A stretch of 64,000 bases of DNA, taken from Oikopleura dioica (taxonomy: Eukaryota > Chordata > Appendicularia > Copelata > Oikopleuridae). The stretch's first letter is position 1. Every line of letters begins with the position of its first letter. Under the pieces are notes generated by a model. The model worked only from the letters and a program-made list of their open reading frames with translations, was not told the origin of the DNA and searched no databases. The DNA lies in contig OU015567.1 in assembly GCA_907165135.1 (NCBI GenBank), forward strand, positions 9,119,001 to 9,183,000. The letters run 5' to 3'. Positions 34,676 through 47,131 of the stretch are shown piece by piece. Both the position numbers and the translations under genes were made by a program.

Positions 34676-35411
34676 TTATTGAGCATTCTCCAAGACTGTA
34701 GCAAGAACTGATGAATCAGAGCTGACTTCGAGTGAATTATCTTCGACTGGAGGAGATTCAACGTTTTCCTCGTTGCTTTCCTCGTTGCCCGTTCCAAAGA
34801 TGTTTTTGAAGAGGTCCTTTACTTGAAAACCATATCTATCAAATGTTGAAAATTAGCAAGAAGAAGAATAGTTCAAACCTTGATGCATACCAAGGTCGCT
34901 CGTTTCTATCGTTGTCGTAGTTTCTGTCCGAAATACTGGCCGATTGAAAGTCGGTTGAATCCGCATCAAATCTTCCCCCAGCTCGGCCAGTTTGCCGCTG
35001 CCCGTTTCTGAAAGCAGCGCAAGAATGTCTCGGACGAGCGGGGTTGTAAGGAATCCAGGTGCACACTTGCTCGCCGAATTCGACTACTTCGACGCCGCAG
35101 TTGGTTCCGCGCTTTCGAAGGCGAATGTTTTCCTGACGATCGCCTTCGGAGCAGCAGCTGCTCCATTCGCTCCATTGGTGCATTCCCTTAATTTTTTAAA
35201 GGAGAAGCAAGCATCGCAGCCTTACCTTTTCGCAACTTTCGCTTTCCTGCGCTTCATCTGCTCCGAATCCACACTGTCTCTTTCTAATTCTACTTCCAGT
35301 TCCACATTGCTTTCCTCCTTCGATTTCGCAATTAGACCAGTTAGACCAGCGACCACCAAAGCAAAAACTCTCTGCAGATCCCACAAAAAACGCTACTGCT
35401 CCTATTTTCAT
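34676..35411 (-). CDS. Secreted protein with two thrombospondin type-1 repeats
   Basis: Exons 35411-35226, 35186-34879 and 34835-34676 give 217 residues. A signal peptide (MKIGAVAFFVGSAESF) is followed by TSP1 repeat 1 (RWSNWSNCEIEGGKQCGTGS-RKRQC) and repeat 2 (QWSEWSSCCSEG...RKRGTNCG). The WSxWSxC tryptophan ladder and CxxG are present in the first; the second has CC where CS is usual. The C-terminal third is acidic and Ser-rich. TSP1 repeats bind matrix and are C-mannosylated. Short introns (39 and 43 bp). Likely extracellular. Confidence 0.85.
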
Positions 35412-35770
35412 TTTATTTTTCAGCTAGAAAAAGACGAGAGCCTTGATTTCCAGCGCTTTTTATTGAGAAAAGGGTGGGAATTGCATTTCTCGTGAAAATA
35501 AACGAGCAATTTTAAACGTGGCCCGGTCACGTGGATGTCAAAAAAAACTGTGGAATCGAAGATAATCTTCAAAAATAATTAATAATGCTTTTGATCTTCA
35601 ATTGTAAGTTTCAAGTGAAATTGAAAATAATTTATTTTTAATGTTTCACTTTTAAAGATGAGAATTTGATCGCTTTGGTCTCAAGCCTTGAGAATCCAGT
35701 AAATAAATACAGTTACAAATATTTGTCTCTTCCCCCAAAAAATCAAGTTTTTAGCAAGTTCCAGTCAAAA
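35412..35770. other. Intergenic between divergent TSP1 and kringle-protease genes
   Basis: About 360 bp, probably a shared promoter region for two divergent secreted-protein genes. No further feature was seen. Confidence 0.45.
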
Positions 35771-37261
35771 ATGAGAAATATTGGTGTCCTGTTGGTTTCT
35801 GTTGCGTATTGTTCTTATTCTTGCTGGACTCCTGGAAAATTATACAGGTAAAATTTGAAGATGGGTAAAAAAAGTTGATTTGAAAATTGAGAGGATCTGT
35901 ATCGAGAACAAAAAGCGGTAGAACTTGTCAACGATGGGGCTCGGGCTCAACTCATCAAGAGAACCCGATCAAATTGCCTCCTAGTTGGGATAGAGCCGAG
36001 AACTACTGTCGAAATCACGATTACAAGCACATGAGGCCCTGGTGTTACACAACCGACCCGAACGTACGGCATGAAGAATGCCCGATTCGTCTTTGTCGGT
36101 CTTCGAAACCAGTAAATCGCCCTACACGAAGACCAACAACCCTCCAAGCGCGAACAACAAAACCGCCCAAAGAAATTTATTCGAACTCATTTTGCGAAGA
36201 CTGTAACAGCGGCTTATGCGGCTCAGTGAACGGTCCCAATGTTTTCGGGGAAAAAGAAAACGTTACCTGCCTAAACAGTTGCCACGAAGAGCACTTTTGC
36301 ACAGAACGAGTTTATTGACGGATAAAACGAATTCTTATGGCATCAAATCTGTTGCGACTTAAAATATTTTATCCCGATCGTAGAATGGGTCAATTTCTAA
36401 ATCTGATTTTTCATGGCCTTGGCAGGTTTATGTAAAGAAAAAAAGTTAACCACGAATTTCAATTTCATTTCAGCTTCCTCAAGCAGGATGTGGTGGAAGC
36501 TTGTTATCAGCGAATACGATTCTTACAGAAAAAGTTACAAAAATAGCTAAAGAAACTTTTTAGAAAGCAAAGTTTAACTTTTATAAGCTGCTCATTGCGT
36601 TATCAGCAGCCGTAACGGTCGCGATAAGAATCTTCGTGGAACCCTTGTTGTTGCTGGTGGAAAATCGCTGTCTTCAGAAAACCGTCAACTAAGAAGCATC
36701 GGAAGCATTTCCCTCATCCCGAGTACAATCTCCGTTCTCAACACAACGACATCGCCATTTTAAAAGTCTCAACTCCATTTTCAATCAACACATTCGTCCG
36801 CCCCGTCTGCTTGCCCTGTCACAGCAGACCTCTTCCAGACAAAGCGAAATGTATCGTCACTGGCTTCGGATTGACCGAACGGGGCAGAACCACTGAGGAC
36901 AAGATTTTCGCTTCAGTAGAGACGCATTCAAAAGAATTCTGCAGCTCTCGATTCGGATATGGCTTCAAAGATGGTAATGTTGAAAGCATAGAGGTCTTGT
37001 TAGTTTGCTAGGAATGATGTGCGCCGGAGGAAGAACAGCGGATACATGCAGGGGTGATTCTGGTGGACCCCTCGTTTGCAGCATAAACGGACATTATTAT
37101 ATCTTTGGGATTACCTCCTGGGGCCAGGAAAGGTTTGAATGAAATGGTTCATCGAGATTGAAAGCACATTCGACCTCAAAAAGAATCCCAACTGCCAAGG
37201 TGGACAAGGAGTCTATACAAGTGTTCCAAGCTATCTCGAATGGATACATCAAAATTTTTGA
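35771..37261 (+). CDS. Kringle plus trypsin-type serine protease
   Basis: Exons 35771-35847, 35892-about 36309, about 36474-36527, about 36589-36640, about 36682-36976, about 37012-37131 and about 37186-37261. Signal peptide [17 protein letters not shown], then a kringle ([34 protein letters not shown]), a Thr/Pro/Arg linker and a cysteine segment, then an S1 protease domain. His (AAHC), Asp (HNDIAIL) and Ser ([10 protein letters not shown]) are all present, and the Asp six residues before Ser predicts cleavage after Arg/Lys. The Arg-Ile-Val-Gly-Gly activation site is not seen: CGGSL follows the cysteine segment almost directly. Several exon joins need non-GT donors (for example WGQ|GAAAGG). 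It may be one gene or two merged ones. Confidence 0.75.
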
Positions 37262-37931
37262 TCATAATTTATAAATAAAGTTTTATTGAAATTTATTCAT
37301 TCATTTATGCAAGCAAATAATAAAACAAGAAGAAGCGAGGTACTGAAAAAATTACAGTAAAGCAAAAAGCACTGTCCTCTGATTGAAATTTCAAGTACAA
37401 AATTGAAACTAGAGGATTAATAAATAAAATAATGAGTAAAATGACAAAACTTTAAGCTGATAGCAATACTAAAGTAGCGGTAAAAATAAAGGTTGAAATT
37501 TGAACTTCCAGAAACAGGCGAGATAGATATAGTTTTTGTTCGACAGAAAAGTAAAGTAAGGAGTAGTATTAAGGTCAATTCTTTATTGTTAAATTAAGGG
37601 GACTTCAATTCATCAGACTAAAAAAGGATTTATGAGCGGCACAAGAGGATTTTGAGAAGGAAAAAAATATTTTTTTTAAGTTGCGACTCATAAAGCTAGC
37701 ACAAAAAGAAACACAGGACAATCAAACATACTTGGACTGAAAAACAAAACTAGGCACTGTCTGGTAGACAGTCGTTGGGACAGAGGAGCTTGGAAGAATT
37801 TCGGAGAATGGCTTGATGAGTTAGGATTTGGGTGGTGCTCATATGAAAATGCATGTTTTTCTCGCATGTCGAGGTTGAGGTTTGCTAATTTTTAAAAGAC
37901 TACTGTAGCAAAAGACAAGCTGTATACTTGT
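37262..37931. other. Convergent intergenic spacer
   Basis: AATAAA at about 37272 fits the protease mRNA. The rest is the likely 3' UTR of lipin on the minus strand. No other gene seen. Confidence 0.5.
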
Positions 37932-40900
37932 TCAAGAAAGCAAGCTGAAGTCAACCTCTGGAAGGTCTGTTTTCCAGTACTTGTAGCTCGAGACAGATTG
38001 GTCCGGCACTTCTGGTTCTGAAAAATGTCAATTTTGCGGACGTTTTCGATTTCTTACGGTTTTTATCAGGAAAAAAGTGGTCGCAGTTGTCCCCAAGGTC
38101 CTTGTAGCAAGTAGAGTAGCCACTGATCGAGCTCTGTTGTTCCTTCAGATGGCCCAGCGGATTCACGATGTAAATTCGTCGATCAGTTATGCCGACGTTT
38201 CTGTAGGACTTGACGTCGGTTGGTCGATTCCCGAAACCGGCCCAAAATGGATTGACCGTCTCATCCTTGTCTGCAAAAACTTGCCTGATACCGTGAAGGC
38301 AGGAGATCTTGAATTCCTCGGGGCGACGGACGATCACTTCTTTGTGGAAAGCGTTGAATAAGGAGGTCGGGTTGAGCATCACCGGCCCGGAAGGTAGTGG
38401 AACGCCATCTTGGATTACCGACTTGAGGTAATTCTTCGTCATGTGAGCCTGGAAAACTTGATAAGAAAATGAAATTTCTAAAATATTATATTGTTTCATG
38501 TATTTCATATATAGTTGGATTTTAACCTGGCCAATAGCGCGCGAGCTGAGGTATAAAATCTTGTATCCATTATTATGAATTCGTTGGTAGAGATGAGTGA
38601 CGCCCTTTTGCGACCAATCCTTACCAATTGCCGGAAAGATGTTGCCCATCACATCCGACTTGGTGATCGTCCCGTCAATGTCGGAAATGACTATGCTATC
38701 CGTCGTATTCCATAAATAAATAGAAGCTGATATTTTCGTCGTGCCTTGCAGCATCGTCGTCAGCCAAAAATCAATAGTGTTTTCTCCGTATTTTAGGTTG
38801 AGCTTTTTGAGCTCGTCGGAGGAAAGAACAAGGGTCTTCTTCATAATTCTGTCGCCGTCTTGGAAAATTGGACAGAAGTCGGGGGAAGGGACGGAAAAGC
38901 TCCGCGATAGCTCGAGTCCGTTAGCAGCAGGAGGAACTTCTAGGGACTCGCTTGAGGCCGGTAGTTTTGGTTTACTGGGCATGCTGATAGGAGCTGGGTT
39001 GCGAGAGTAAGCCTCTGAAGTCGAAACAGAGCGGGGCCAGTAGCCAGCGAACCAGGAACGTTTTCTAAGACTCTCTTGTTGCAGCCCATTGACGGTGTCT
39101 TCGGAAAGGGGTCGCTGGTAAACCATCATTGAAAGAATAATTGCGCTACAGGCAGTCCAGTTGTAGTACTTCGTCCCCATCCGGACAACCAGTGATGGAT
39201 GCGTGATGAACTTCTTGGGCTCCCGAGAAAACTGCTCAAATGTGACTAGATTCTTTTTGAAGCTATCTGGACATGAAATTTCATTGTTTTCTAATAGACC
39301 GCCACAGAGAGAGAGCGAGAACTCCGCCTCAAAGTCGTCACAGTCAGTGCCAGAATCAATCGTCTCTAGAATTAAAAATCAGCAAAGGACGATTTCAAAA
39401 AGGTTTTTACCGGAGAATGGAGACAGGGGAGAGGTTGGTGAAAAAACTTCCGGGAGGTCACTGGTCCTCATTTTCGTCAATGCAAGTGGCGGTTCAGAAT
39501 CGAACCTCCTTCTCCTTGGAATTCGTTTAGGCACGGAAGAGAGGACTAAAGACGGAGGACGGCGATTTTGATTAAACCTATCTTCTTTCGGTACTTCTTG
39601 TGGTAGTTCTCCAAAAGGCCAGACCATTGTCGGGGTGTTGTTGTCTACTGGCGAGTCACTACTCATCGAGTGGCGACGACGTATCCGCCTATATAGACGA
39701 ATGAAGATAAATAATTGTCGCCTGCTTTTATATTACCTTGGACTGTCCATTTTCAGACTTTCCAGTCGCTGCAGCAGGTTATCTGGGTTAGCAAATCGAT
39801 CGCTCTCCTCAGAATCCCCTCGTTCATTAAGAGTAGGCTGATAATTTTCCATCCCCTGGCTAAATAAATAAAATAAGCAAAAATAAAAGAAATAGTCTTT
39901 CACGTTAGACACAACATGATAAATATATGATGAGTACACTTGAGCAAGCAAAGAGAGCAAAAGGAGCTTATTTTCAAGCTCCGAAGCTTCAAACGTCAAA
40001 GAGTTTTGAGGCTTGAAAATAGCTCTTTAGGAGAAATCTCGGGACAAGCGCGTGACGGGCTAATTTCATCCGCTTTTCCCGTCTTTTTGAATTATCTCAT
40101 GCAGTTTTTGAAAGGAAAAGCACTCCCTTACTCTCTCGAGATGGTAATTGACTCCCTAGGAGTCTGGAAATAATTACTAAGATGATGATTTGAGCTGATA
40201 AGCGGGCTACTAGTTTTGTATACCTGAAGATGCTATCCCGGGGTGTGTAAAATGGTGGATGGTCGGGAGGACCTTCCTCGATACTGTTTGAAAATAGTTA
40301 AAATACAGAATCAAATGGTGATAAAAATACGTACAATTCTGTCTCGTCGAATTCCATGTCGAGCATGTCTCCTTCGGAACCATAAACATTGTTGTTCTCA
40401 ACAACATTTGGACGCGGAGATTCAGGGCGAGAAGGGACAGGTGTTAGTTCCATGGGACTTCTAATCGGAGAAGTGATGTAAGCAGTTGGAAGAACTTCAT
40501 TCACGCCTCGCTCAGTCACTGAAAATCACAGTACAAACGGTGATAAAAGAAGAAATCGATTGAAACCCCCAGAGATTTTGAGAGTACAATTGGATACCGT
40601 GTTTATTTCGAAGAAAGGAATCCCTTGGGATTCATCCTGACTTCTGACAAAGAATTTACAATGATGATTGATGAATTCTTACCAAAGAAAGCTTCGCCTT
40701 GGTCACCGAGTTTCATGTGAATGTCATCTACGACTTCGCCATTGATGGAGATGTTGATAATTTTTTCCTTGGGACTGAGGACGCCCAATTTGCCAAAGCG
40801 AACATGGAACGGGCTCGTAGTAAGCTCGCCATTTGGATGTTGAGCGACAATTATATCTATAGCACCAGATAATGTAGCTGGGTTGAGGTTGTTGTAGGCA

Positions 40901-40938
40901 TCGCGGATATAACTGCCAAAGCTTTTTACATAATCCAT
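37932..40938 (-). CDS. LPIN: Lipin, phosphatidate phosphatase
   Basis: Exons 40938-40679, 40643-40588, 40518-40335, 40283-40224, 39859-39737, 39688-39411, 39365-38527, 38448-38058 and 38017-37932 sum to 758 residues in consistent phase. The N-LIP domain is intact ([40 protein letters not shown]). A basic nuclear-localisation-like RIRRRH is in exon 6. The C-LIP catalytic domain carries DIDGT (the DxDxT motif) and YLSSRAIGQ. The end [11 protein letters not shown] matches the lipin C-terminus. The enzyme makes diacylglycerol from phosphatidate at the ER and also acts as a nuclear co-regulator. The first intron (35 bp) is read as GA-AG, since that restores DESQGIP after FFGK; a read-through stops early. 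Confidence 0.93.
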
Positions 40939-42976
40939 TTCAATAAAGTCCTAAAAACAGTTCATTCTCTCCTCAAGCAATATTTCTTGAAAAAAATATA
41001 TCTTTTAAATATTTATTCTTTCTAGGAATAAGGGAATGGGAAAGAGAAACGCGCTTTGTTTGAAAAATAATGGGGCCATACGCGAATACCTGGCATATAA
41101 TCAAGTAAAGAGCGTAAAAAGTAAAGGATCAAAAACGATTTTTGTAGATTAGTCAAAAATTAACCCATTTCCTTCTCTAAAAATATTTTTTTAAAAATTT
41201 AGAGTACCCTAAGCAATGAAAAGCTTTGATGGAGAATAAAATTGAGCATTTTATGAAAAAATAGAAAATTTCATAAAAAAATTATTTTGAATGATTCTCT
41301 GTACTCACTTTTTAATTGTGATACATGTCTCTTTCTATTTCGCTATTTTCGAAGAAAAATTGCTATGAAGTTATTGAATTTTTCATTTCGCAACTGCGCA
41401 GGAGCGTTTCAGACAATCCTTGAGACATTCGTGGCGGTAAACACGCACTCATCGAATCTCATCATCGTAAAAAAGAGTGATTTTTTCTCATTCGATAAAT
41501 ATTTGTGAAAACCCCGAATTTGAAAAGAGGAGGGCTGTAGCTGACGTAGTTCTCTCTTAGTTGTAACAACTGAGTCACGTGAGCGGTCTATCACGAGTTT
41601 ATGGCCCGTTAAACGGCCACAAATCCCAGCAAAAGAAAGAGGAAAAGGCAAGGGAGTAATATCAACAAACTGAGATGATCAACAGACGGCAATTCCCAAA
41701 GGATCACAAAAGAAAAAAACATTTCCCCAAGTTCAAAAGCGGTTATTCCCTTGTGACCTTGGATAAATATTTAGCCAGTGATCGTCGCTTCTATGTCTGA
41801 CCAAATCGGACCATCTTTGGCCATAGTTGGACTTCGCCCAGTAATTTGCAACTGTTACTGTTAGTTTTACTATCGGGAATATTACCTATGATTTCTTATT
41901 CATCCTTTTTCAGACCACTCTTTATTGAAAGTAATAAATTACTCACCTACTCAGCAGCATTTGCGGACGATAGCAGCTCTATGCAATTTCCTCTATGATT
42001 TTCTTTTTCTCCTCACATGCGCCTCTGCATGCAAAGAGCGGTAGTGTAATTTACAGTCAGGTCAAGTTCTGTCTCTCTCTCCTTGGTTGAGAATTGTTTG
42101 TTGTCGCCGCGCTGGGGAGCGGCGTGAAAACGGCAAGGAGTTAGAGCTGGCCTCGCTAGCTCTGGCGCAAACTCGGGCAGGGCGATCAGGGGTAAGACTG
42201 GTCAGAGTTCAAGGTCACTTGGGGCTCCTACGCGCGCACCGTGGTTGGTGGCACCACTCGCTTTGCACCTTCCATTGGCCGCCGGCGGACAGTGCGACCT
42301 CCAGACAAGCCTCCCTCCAATCCCGTGACTGGCTAGTAGAACAAAGAAACGCCCAACTCAGCGAGAATCGTTGCATAACAAATTGGTAACATCCCAATTC
42401 GAACTACTGTAAATCCTCGCCGCCTGCTCGAGAAATTTACTCACCTCGCTGGATACAGTGATAATTCGCCACTAAGCTTGCGCACAAGATATTCTTGAAC
42501 AGCCTTGGGAAATCTTTGAACGTTCAAATTAGAGAATCGAGGTCAACAACACGTTTTGGTTTACGGGCGCGTCGTTAAACTTTTTAATTGTGATTTCACA
42601 CTGACAAGTACAATTTAAAATCCTTAATTTTTTTGGTCTGGAATTTGTATGATTCATACAGTATGAAAGAAAAACTTGACCTTTTCTACGGTAAAGTAAG
42701 GCGTTACATAATCAGCGCTAATCGAAGAACTTAGTTACCGTGCTTTTCAAATAAAAATTCAAGTAATTTTTATCATCGAAAGATACCACCGAGTCGGTTG
42801 GACCGACGGTAGATTACAACTTCCTGAGTTTTTATCATGAATCTAGATCGAACTGTTCAAGTTTTCAAATGATTGTGGCAGTGATTCGCAAGAATTATGC
42901 CATACTCTTTCTTTCTTGTCTATTTGAAGATGAATTATTTGAAAAAAATGGGTTGATTTAGTATCTTTATTTTTCA
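40939..42976. other. Intergenic, 2 kb
   Basis: Upstream of lipin. Overlapping frames on both strands at 42087-42397 are in G/C-richer sequence without domain signatures. Nothing firm. Confidence 0.4.
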
Positions 42977-44608
42977 TCAAACGAGACAGTAGCTATCTGG
43001 TACCAAAATAGCATAAGGATGGTTGTAGTTCAGGAGAGTAGGGTGTTCTTCCATGAGTTTTTCTCCTTCAATCGAGGTCCAATCTTCACTGAGGGTGTAT
43101 TTTTCGAAGTGATGCTCCTGGCTGCCTCCAAGTATCAAGAGCTCGTTAGGAGCAAGACGAACTAGTCGCGCCTGTGCTCGCGTTTTATAAACACCACTTA
43201 AGTAGCTCGATTAGTTATTAGAATTTAACTCTACGTTTACTCAACAACAGTTCCAATAGTAGTCCACTGGTCATCAAAAAGCCTCCAAATCTTTCCAGCT
43301 TGTCTGAAATTTAAAAGAATAGAAAAGAATTAGTGAAAGATGCATCTTACCCAGAAGTGTAACCAGGGAACAGGATGATACCCAAATCTCTGTCCGAAAC
43401 ATGTGTGAACTGGTAAGTGTACCCATCTGGCCACACTAGTGATTCTTCAACAGACCAGCCATATAAATTCCTAAATGTTTCAGGTTTGCAAAGTCTAAGA
43501 AGTGATAATTCTTACGTAAAGCGTTCAACAACCGGGTGGTATGAACCAGTATCGGCATCTCTTCCAGAGATCAAGATAGGATTCCCCTCGTATGATGCAA
43601 TCTGACCTCCTTGATATTGATGGCCTCGGTTTGGTGATTGACTGTCCCAAAATTTACTTCCATCGTAAGTTTGGACCTTCTTCATACCATCGTAGATCAT
43701 GATGTATGCTTGTGGGTCATCTTCGGAAGGTAGATAGCCGACAGAACCTGTATTGCAGTTATGGTTGATCTCTTCTCCTTCCGCTTTAACAATATCGCAA
43801 CCGTCGAGAATGTGCGGCCCGTAGATTGTCGGTCCACCGTCATTAGAGTACCGTCCGCCAAAAAGGAAGTTCATTCCTTTGTAAAGAACAGAACAGCCCT
43901 CATAAAAGAAATACTCTCGATTATCTGGACCGTTGTCATACCAAGAAACAGTGATGTCTTCAGTGTAGTGGTCGAAATTTGCAAGAGCGGGCACGTGAGC
44001 TGGGTATGTTCGATCAAGGATCAGTACGGATGTCAGCTGCTGCGGAGGAATAGTAGGGTTGACCGAGGGACACTCGTAGTTTGGACATGGACATCCATTA
44101 GGGCAGCCAGATTCACATGGACAGTTTTCGAAGTTTTCAAGGAAGTCCGTGTTGCACTAAAATTGTTGAGCATATTTTTTTTATAAATTAAGATTAAAAC
44201 CTGAATGACACAAGTAGAACTCCCAGAGCAATCATTTAGGCACTGGATAAGGTCCAACTCAAGCTGATTGAGACACGTTTTGTAATCTGGGTTCTCTCCA
44301 GGTTCAAAACAAACGTTGCAGATGACTGCAGCGCAACCATCACAGCCCTCGAAGCAATCAGCATGACAAGGACACCCATCGACACAGTCGAATCCTTGAC
44401 GAATGCAGCTATTCTCACAAGAAACATCTCCGGGTGCGCAAAAAGCTAAGCAAGATCGGACGCGCTCTGAGCACTCCGCTGAGCATAACTCTCCAAGATC
44501 TAAGTCCGTGCAGTTTTCATTGAGTCTCACTGCAGGAAAAGAGAACAAATTTCGATCGGCAACTTCCGAGTAAAGTTCCATAGCGTCAGGAATGAAAACA
44601 ACGCTCAA
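42977..44608 (-). CDS. Cys-rich secreted protein with kelch-like beta-propeller
   Basis: The N-terminal exon (44608-about 44200) has many closely spaced Cys (LCSAECSERVRSCLAFC, CVDGCPCHADCFEGCDGC). A second exon opens with CPCESGCPNGCPCPNYECP, then a Trp/Gly-rich region with GGRYSNDGG, YDGMKKVQTYDGSKFWD, NPILISGRDAD, VVERFT and later ELLILGG and YAILVPDSYC, like kelch repeats. It ends at 42977. Introns are short. The true start is unclear: no ATG precedes the hydrophobic RRKFFLSVVFIPDA segment in frame, so an upstream exon may supply it. The Cys motif followed by a propeller looks lineage-specific; the function is unknown, probably extracellular. Confidence 0.65.
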
Positions 44609-44741
44609 AAAGAATTTGCGCCGGTTTCATTGAACCAACAGAAGGCTTATTCTCAGAAAAATTAGTAGCCTACCGGCGTGCTTCCGTGCCCTTTAGATAC
44701 TCTTTCGTCGATTCGATTTTTTATCAGAAAAGATCTTTTAT

Positions 44742-47089
44742 TCATTCTTCAGCTTTTTGGATTTCAATCGAGTAAGCTTGAGGCAGTAAATACCAAGTGT
44801 CTTTTTCCATTAAATCTTCGTTTGTCAGCGGAGCAAAAACGTTTGTTTTCTTATCATTGATTGCGCTCACGTTCGTTGTTGGATCAAAGAATCTGTTGTA
44901 TGCTTCCTTGTCGACAAAATATTCTTTTGTCATCGGAATACACAGTTTGATAGAATGTTGCGCCGTAGGCTGGTTGTTCTGAATGATGTATTCGTTGTTC
45001 TCGATTCGATCAAGGATCATTTGATGAAAGAAAACTCCGGAATGGCTTGAAGATCTGAATGCTCCAGTGATCGTAAGAGGTCGGACAAATGTGAAATTTT
45101 GATTCAAATAAACTAAAATTGAGTTTGATTGGAATGGACCCTAGGCCTTTTACCTTTTTCATAAACGAAACTACTGCCAGCAAGAAGATCCATACTCTTG
45201 AGGAAATCTCTAGAAATCAATCGACGCATCCACTCCCACCCGGCTTCATGAGCAAAAGTTTCCATCGCCATTCTGTCTAAGAGAGTCTCGATCTCAACCA
45301 ACTGAAATTTGTTTTCCGTCTCTGCTTTCTTCAAGCTGAGACCGGCCAAACTTCTCGGATAGACTCGCATAGTGATGAACTCCAAAATGAGTTGTATTGA
45401 AAACTTGTTCATGACTTTCTTCTTGAAGTACTCTTCTTCATTCTCAATAGCTTCTCGCAAAGCATGACGAATAAGAGTAGCGACTTTAGCAGGTTATTCT
45501 TTGATTGTGATAAAGAGAACTTATCTAGCTTCAAATTCAATTATTAAACCCCCTAACTGAAATCGGAACGCATAAGTTCGAGGTTTTCTGGTCGATAACA
45601 TCCTTTGTGACATTTGTAAAGTTAGTGTTCCTCGCTTTTGCGAGCCGATTTTTCAACTGGTTTACTTTGATCGATTTCGTCAAGTTTTCGTCCATCGTAT
45701 AAAGCTCCGAAGACTCTGGGAGAGAGATTACGGCAGATACAGCATTCATGTCATCATCGTTTACTTTCCATCGGTAGAATTGACCTCTGCCGAGCCAAGA
45801 TGCATTCGCTTTTTCCAAAAGTTTTTTGACATCTTCTTCTTCGTCCTCTTCGATTGGGTTGTAGATCAAGGTCCACGCAGTTTTCCAGTCGCAAAAGATG
45901 AAGAAAAAGAGTCGCTTGCTTATAGGAGCATCTTCTTTTCGCCGTCTTCTAGGGCCGCCGAGAATTTGATTGGTGCTGCAAAAACCTGGGGTCCCGGCTT
46001 CTATAAAGATGATCAGCTGACCGTTTTATTGGGATCAACTTACGTAAAGATTGAAAGTTCCGAAACTTGCTCCCTCGTCTTACGTAGCCCATTTTTCTGT
46101 AGCTTTCTCGACCGGAGAATTCTGTCATGACGCCAAAATCAATCCACTTAGGAATTTTTTTCTTCCCAAATAAAATAACATTCTCCAATTTTTGATCGCT
46201 ATGTTCCAGGTCAATTTTCCATAGATATTCTAAGCCGCCTTTGATTCCAAGAGCAATTCGTCTTCGTTCATCAATCGTAAGACTTTCGTTTTTCAAAGCA
46301 TTTCGTAGACTTTCAGCTCCTTCTTCCATGATTGTGATCCACCCAAGACAGTCCTGCATTTTCTTATCCGTCTTCAGAAAAATCTCAATATTCGCAAGAT
46401 GTTCGATGACATTTTCATGTCGGGGAACAATGTTTACACCGGTGTTTTCTTCGGTTCCAGCTTCAAAATCTTAAAACTCCAATCAATAATATGCGCGGGA
46501 AAAATCTTTACCTGATGACATATTTATTTCAAAGTGCATATCCTCGTCGGTAAAATTTCCGGCAAAAAGAAAAGGATCGAAACAATGAATCCGGAAGAGC
46601 GCATTGAGTTTGTCCGACTGTCTGCCTAAGATTGCTTCTCCGCCTTTATAAGATTAACCAATGCCTTTTTACAATTCAATATTCTACAATAGAATTTGAA
46701 TTGATAGAAAATGCCAATTTTAAGTTTTAAACTTTTCCTGAAGATAGAATGTTCTCATCAAAAAGCCATTTTCCAGTTTCTTCTCGAATATTCGACCGTT
46801 TGAACATCTTGCTCATCAAGTATTTGTTGCTCTTCAACAATTTGCATTGAAAATGCGTCGCTTGCCACGTATCCAAAACTTCATTTTTCCAGTTGAAAAT
46901 TCTCCCGACAATGCTCGAATCTTGAAACGAAAATTGACATTGAGACCACCACATAGCAAAATGATCGTCTTTGAAGGTCATTCGTTCGACAGACATGATT
47001 AGACGGCATTTGGGGACTCTGGTTGTCTCTCTTATCAATTTGGGTGTAATATCGTTTAGCCATTCCGCGATTGTCTCTTTACTTAGCAT
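44742..47089 (-). CDS. Divergent protein kinase with novel flanking domains
   Basis: Main coding blocks on the minus strand: 47089-46728, about 46650-46515, about 46470-45950, about 45900-45537, about 45460-45145 and 45107-44742. The middle encodes a protein-kinase C-lobe: GGLEYLWKIDLEHSDQKLEN (catalytic loop with HSD for HRD; Asp and Asn kept), KWIDFGV (DFG) and YRKMGYVRRG after it. The N-terminal 120 residues and the C-terminal 350 do not match a domain I know. The glycine loop and VAIK lysine are not obvious in the N-lobe exon. It may be catalytically active or a pseudokinase. Exon edges are approximate. Confidence 0.6.
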
Positions 47090-47131
47090 TTTGAAGCCTC
47101 TAAGTCATCGGTTTCTAAGGCGGTTGATTAT

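Noticed and set aside
34992-35495. 167-codon plus-strand frame
   Set aside because: Antisense to the TSP1-repeat exons, which have clear WSxWS motifs and in-phase introns.
42087-42397. Overlapping open frames on both strands in G/C-richer DNA
   Set aside because: No splice sites, signal peptide or domain; likely chance in higher-GC sequence.
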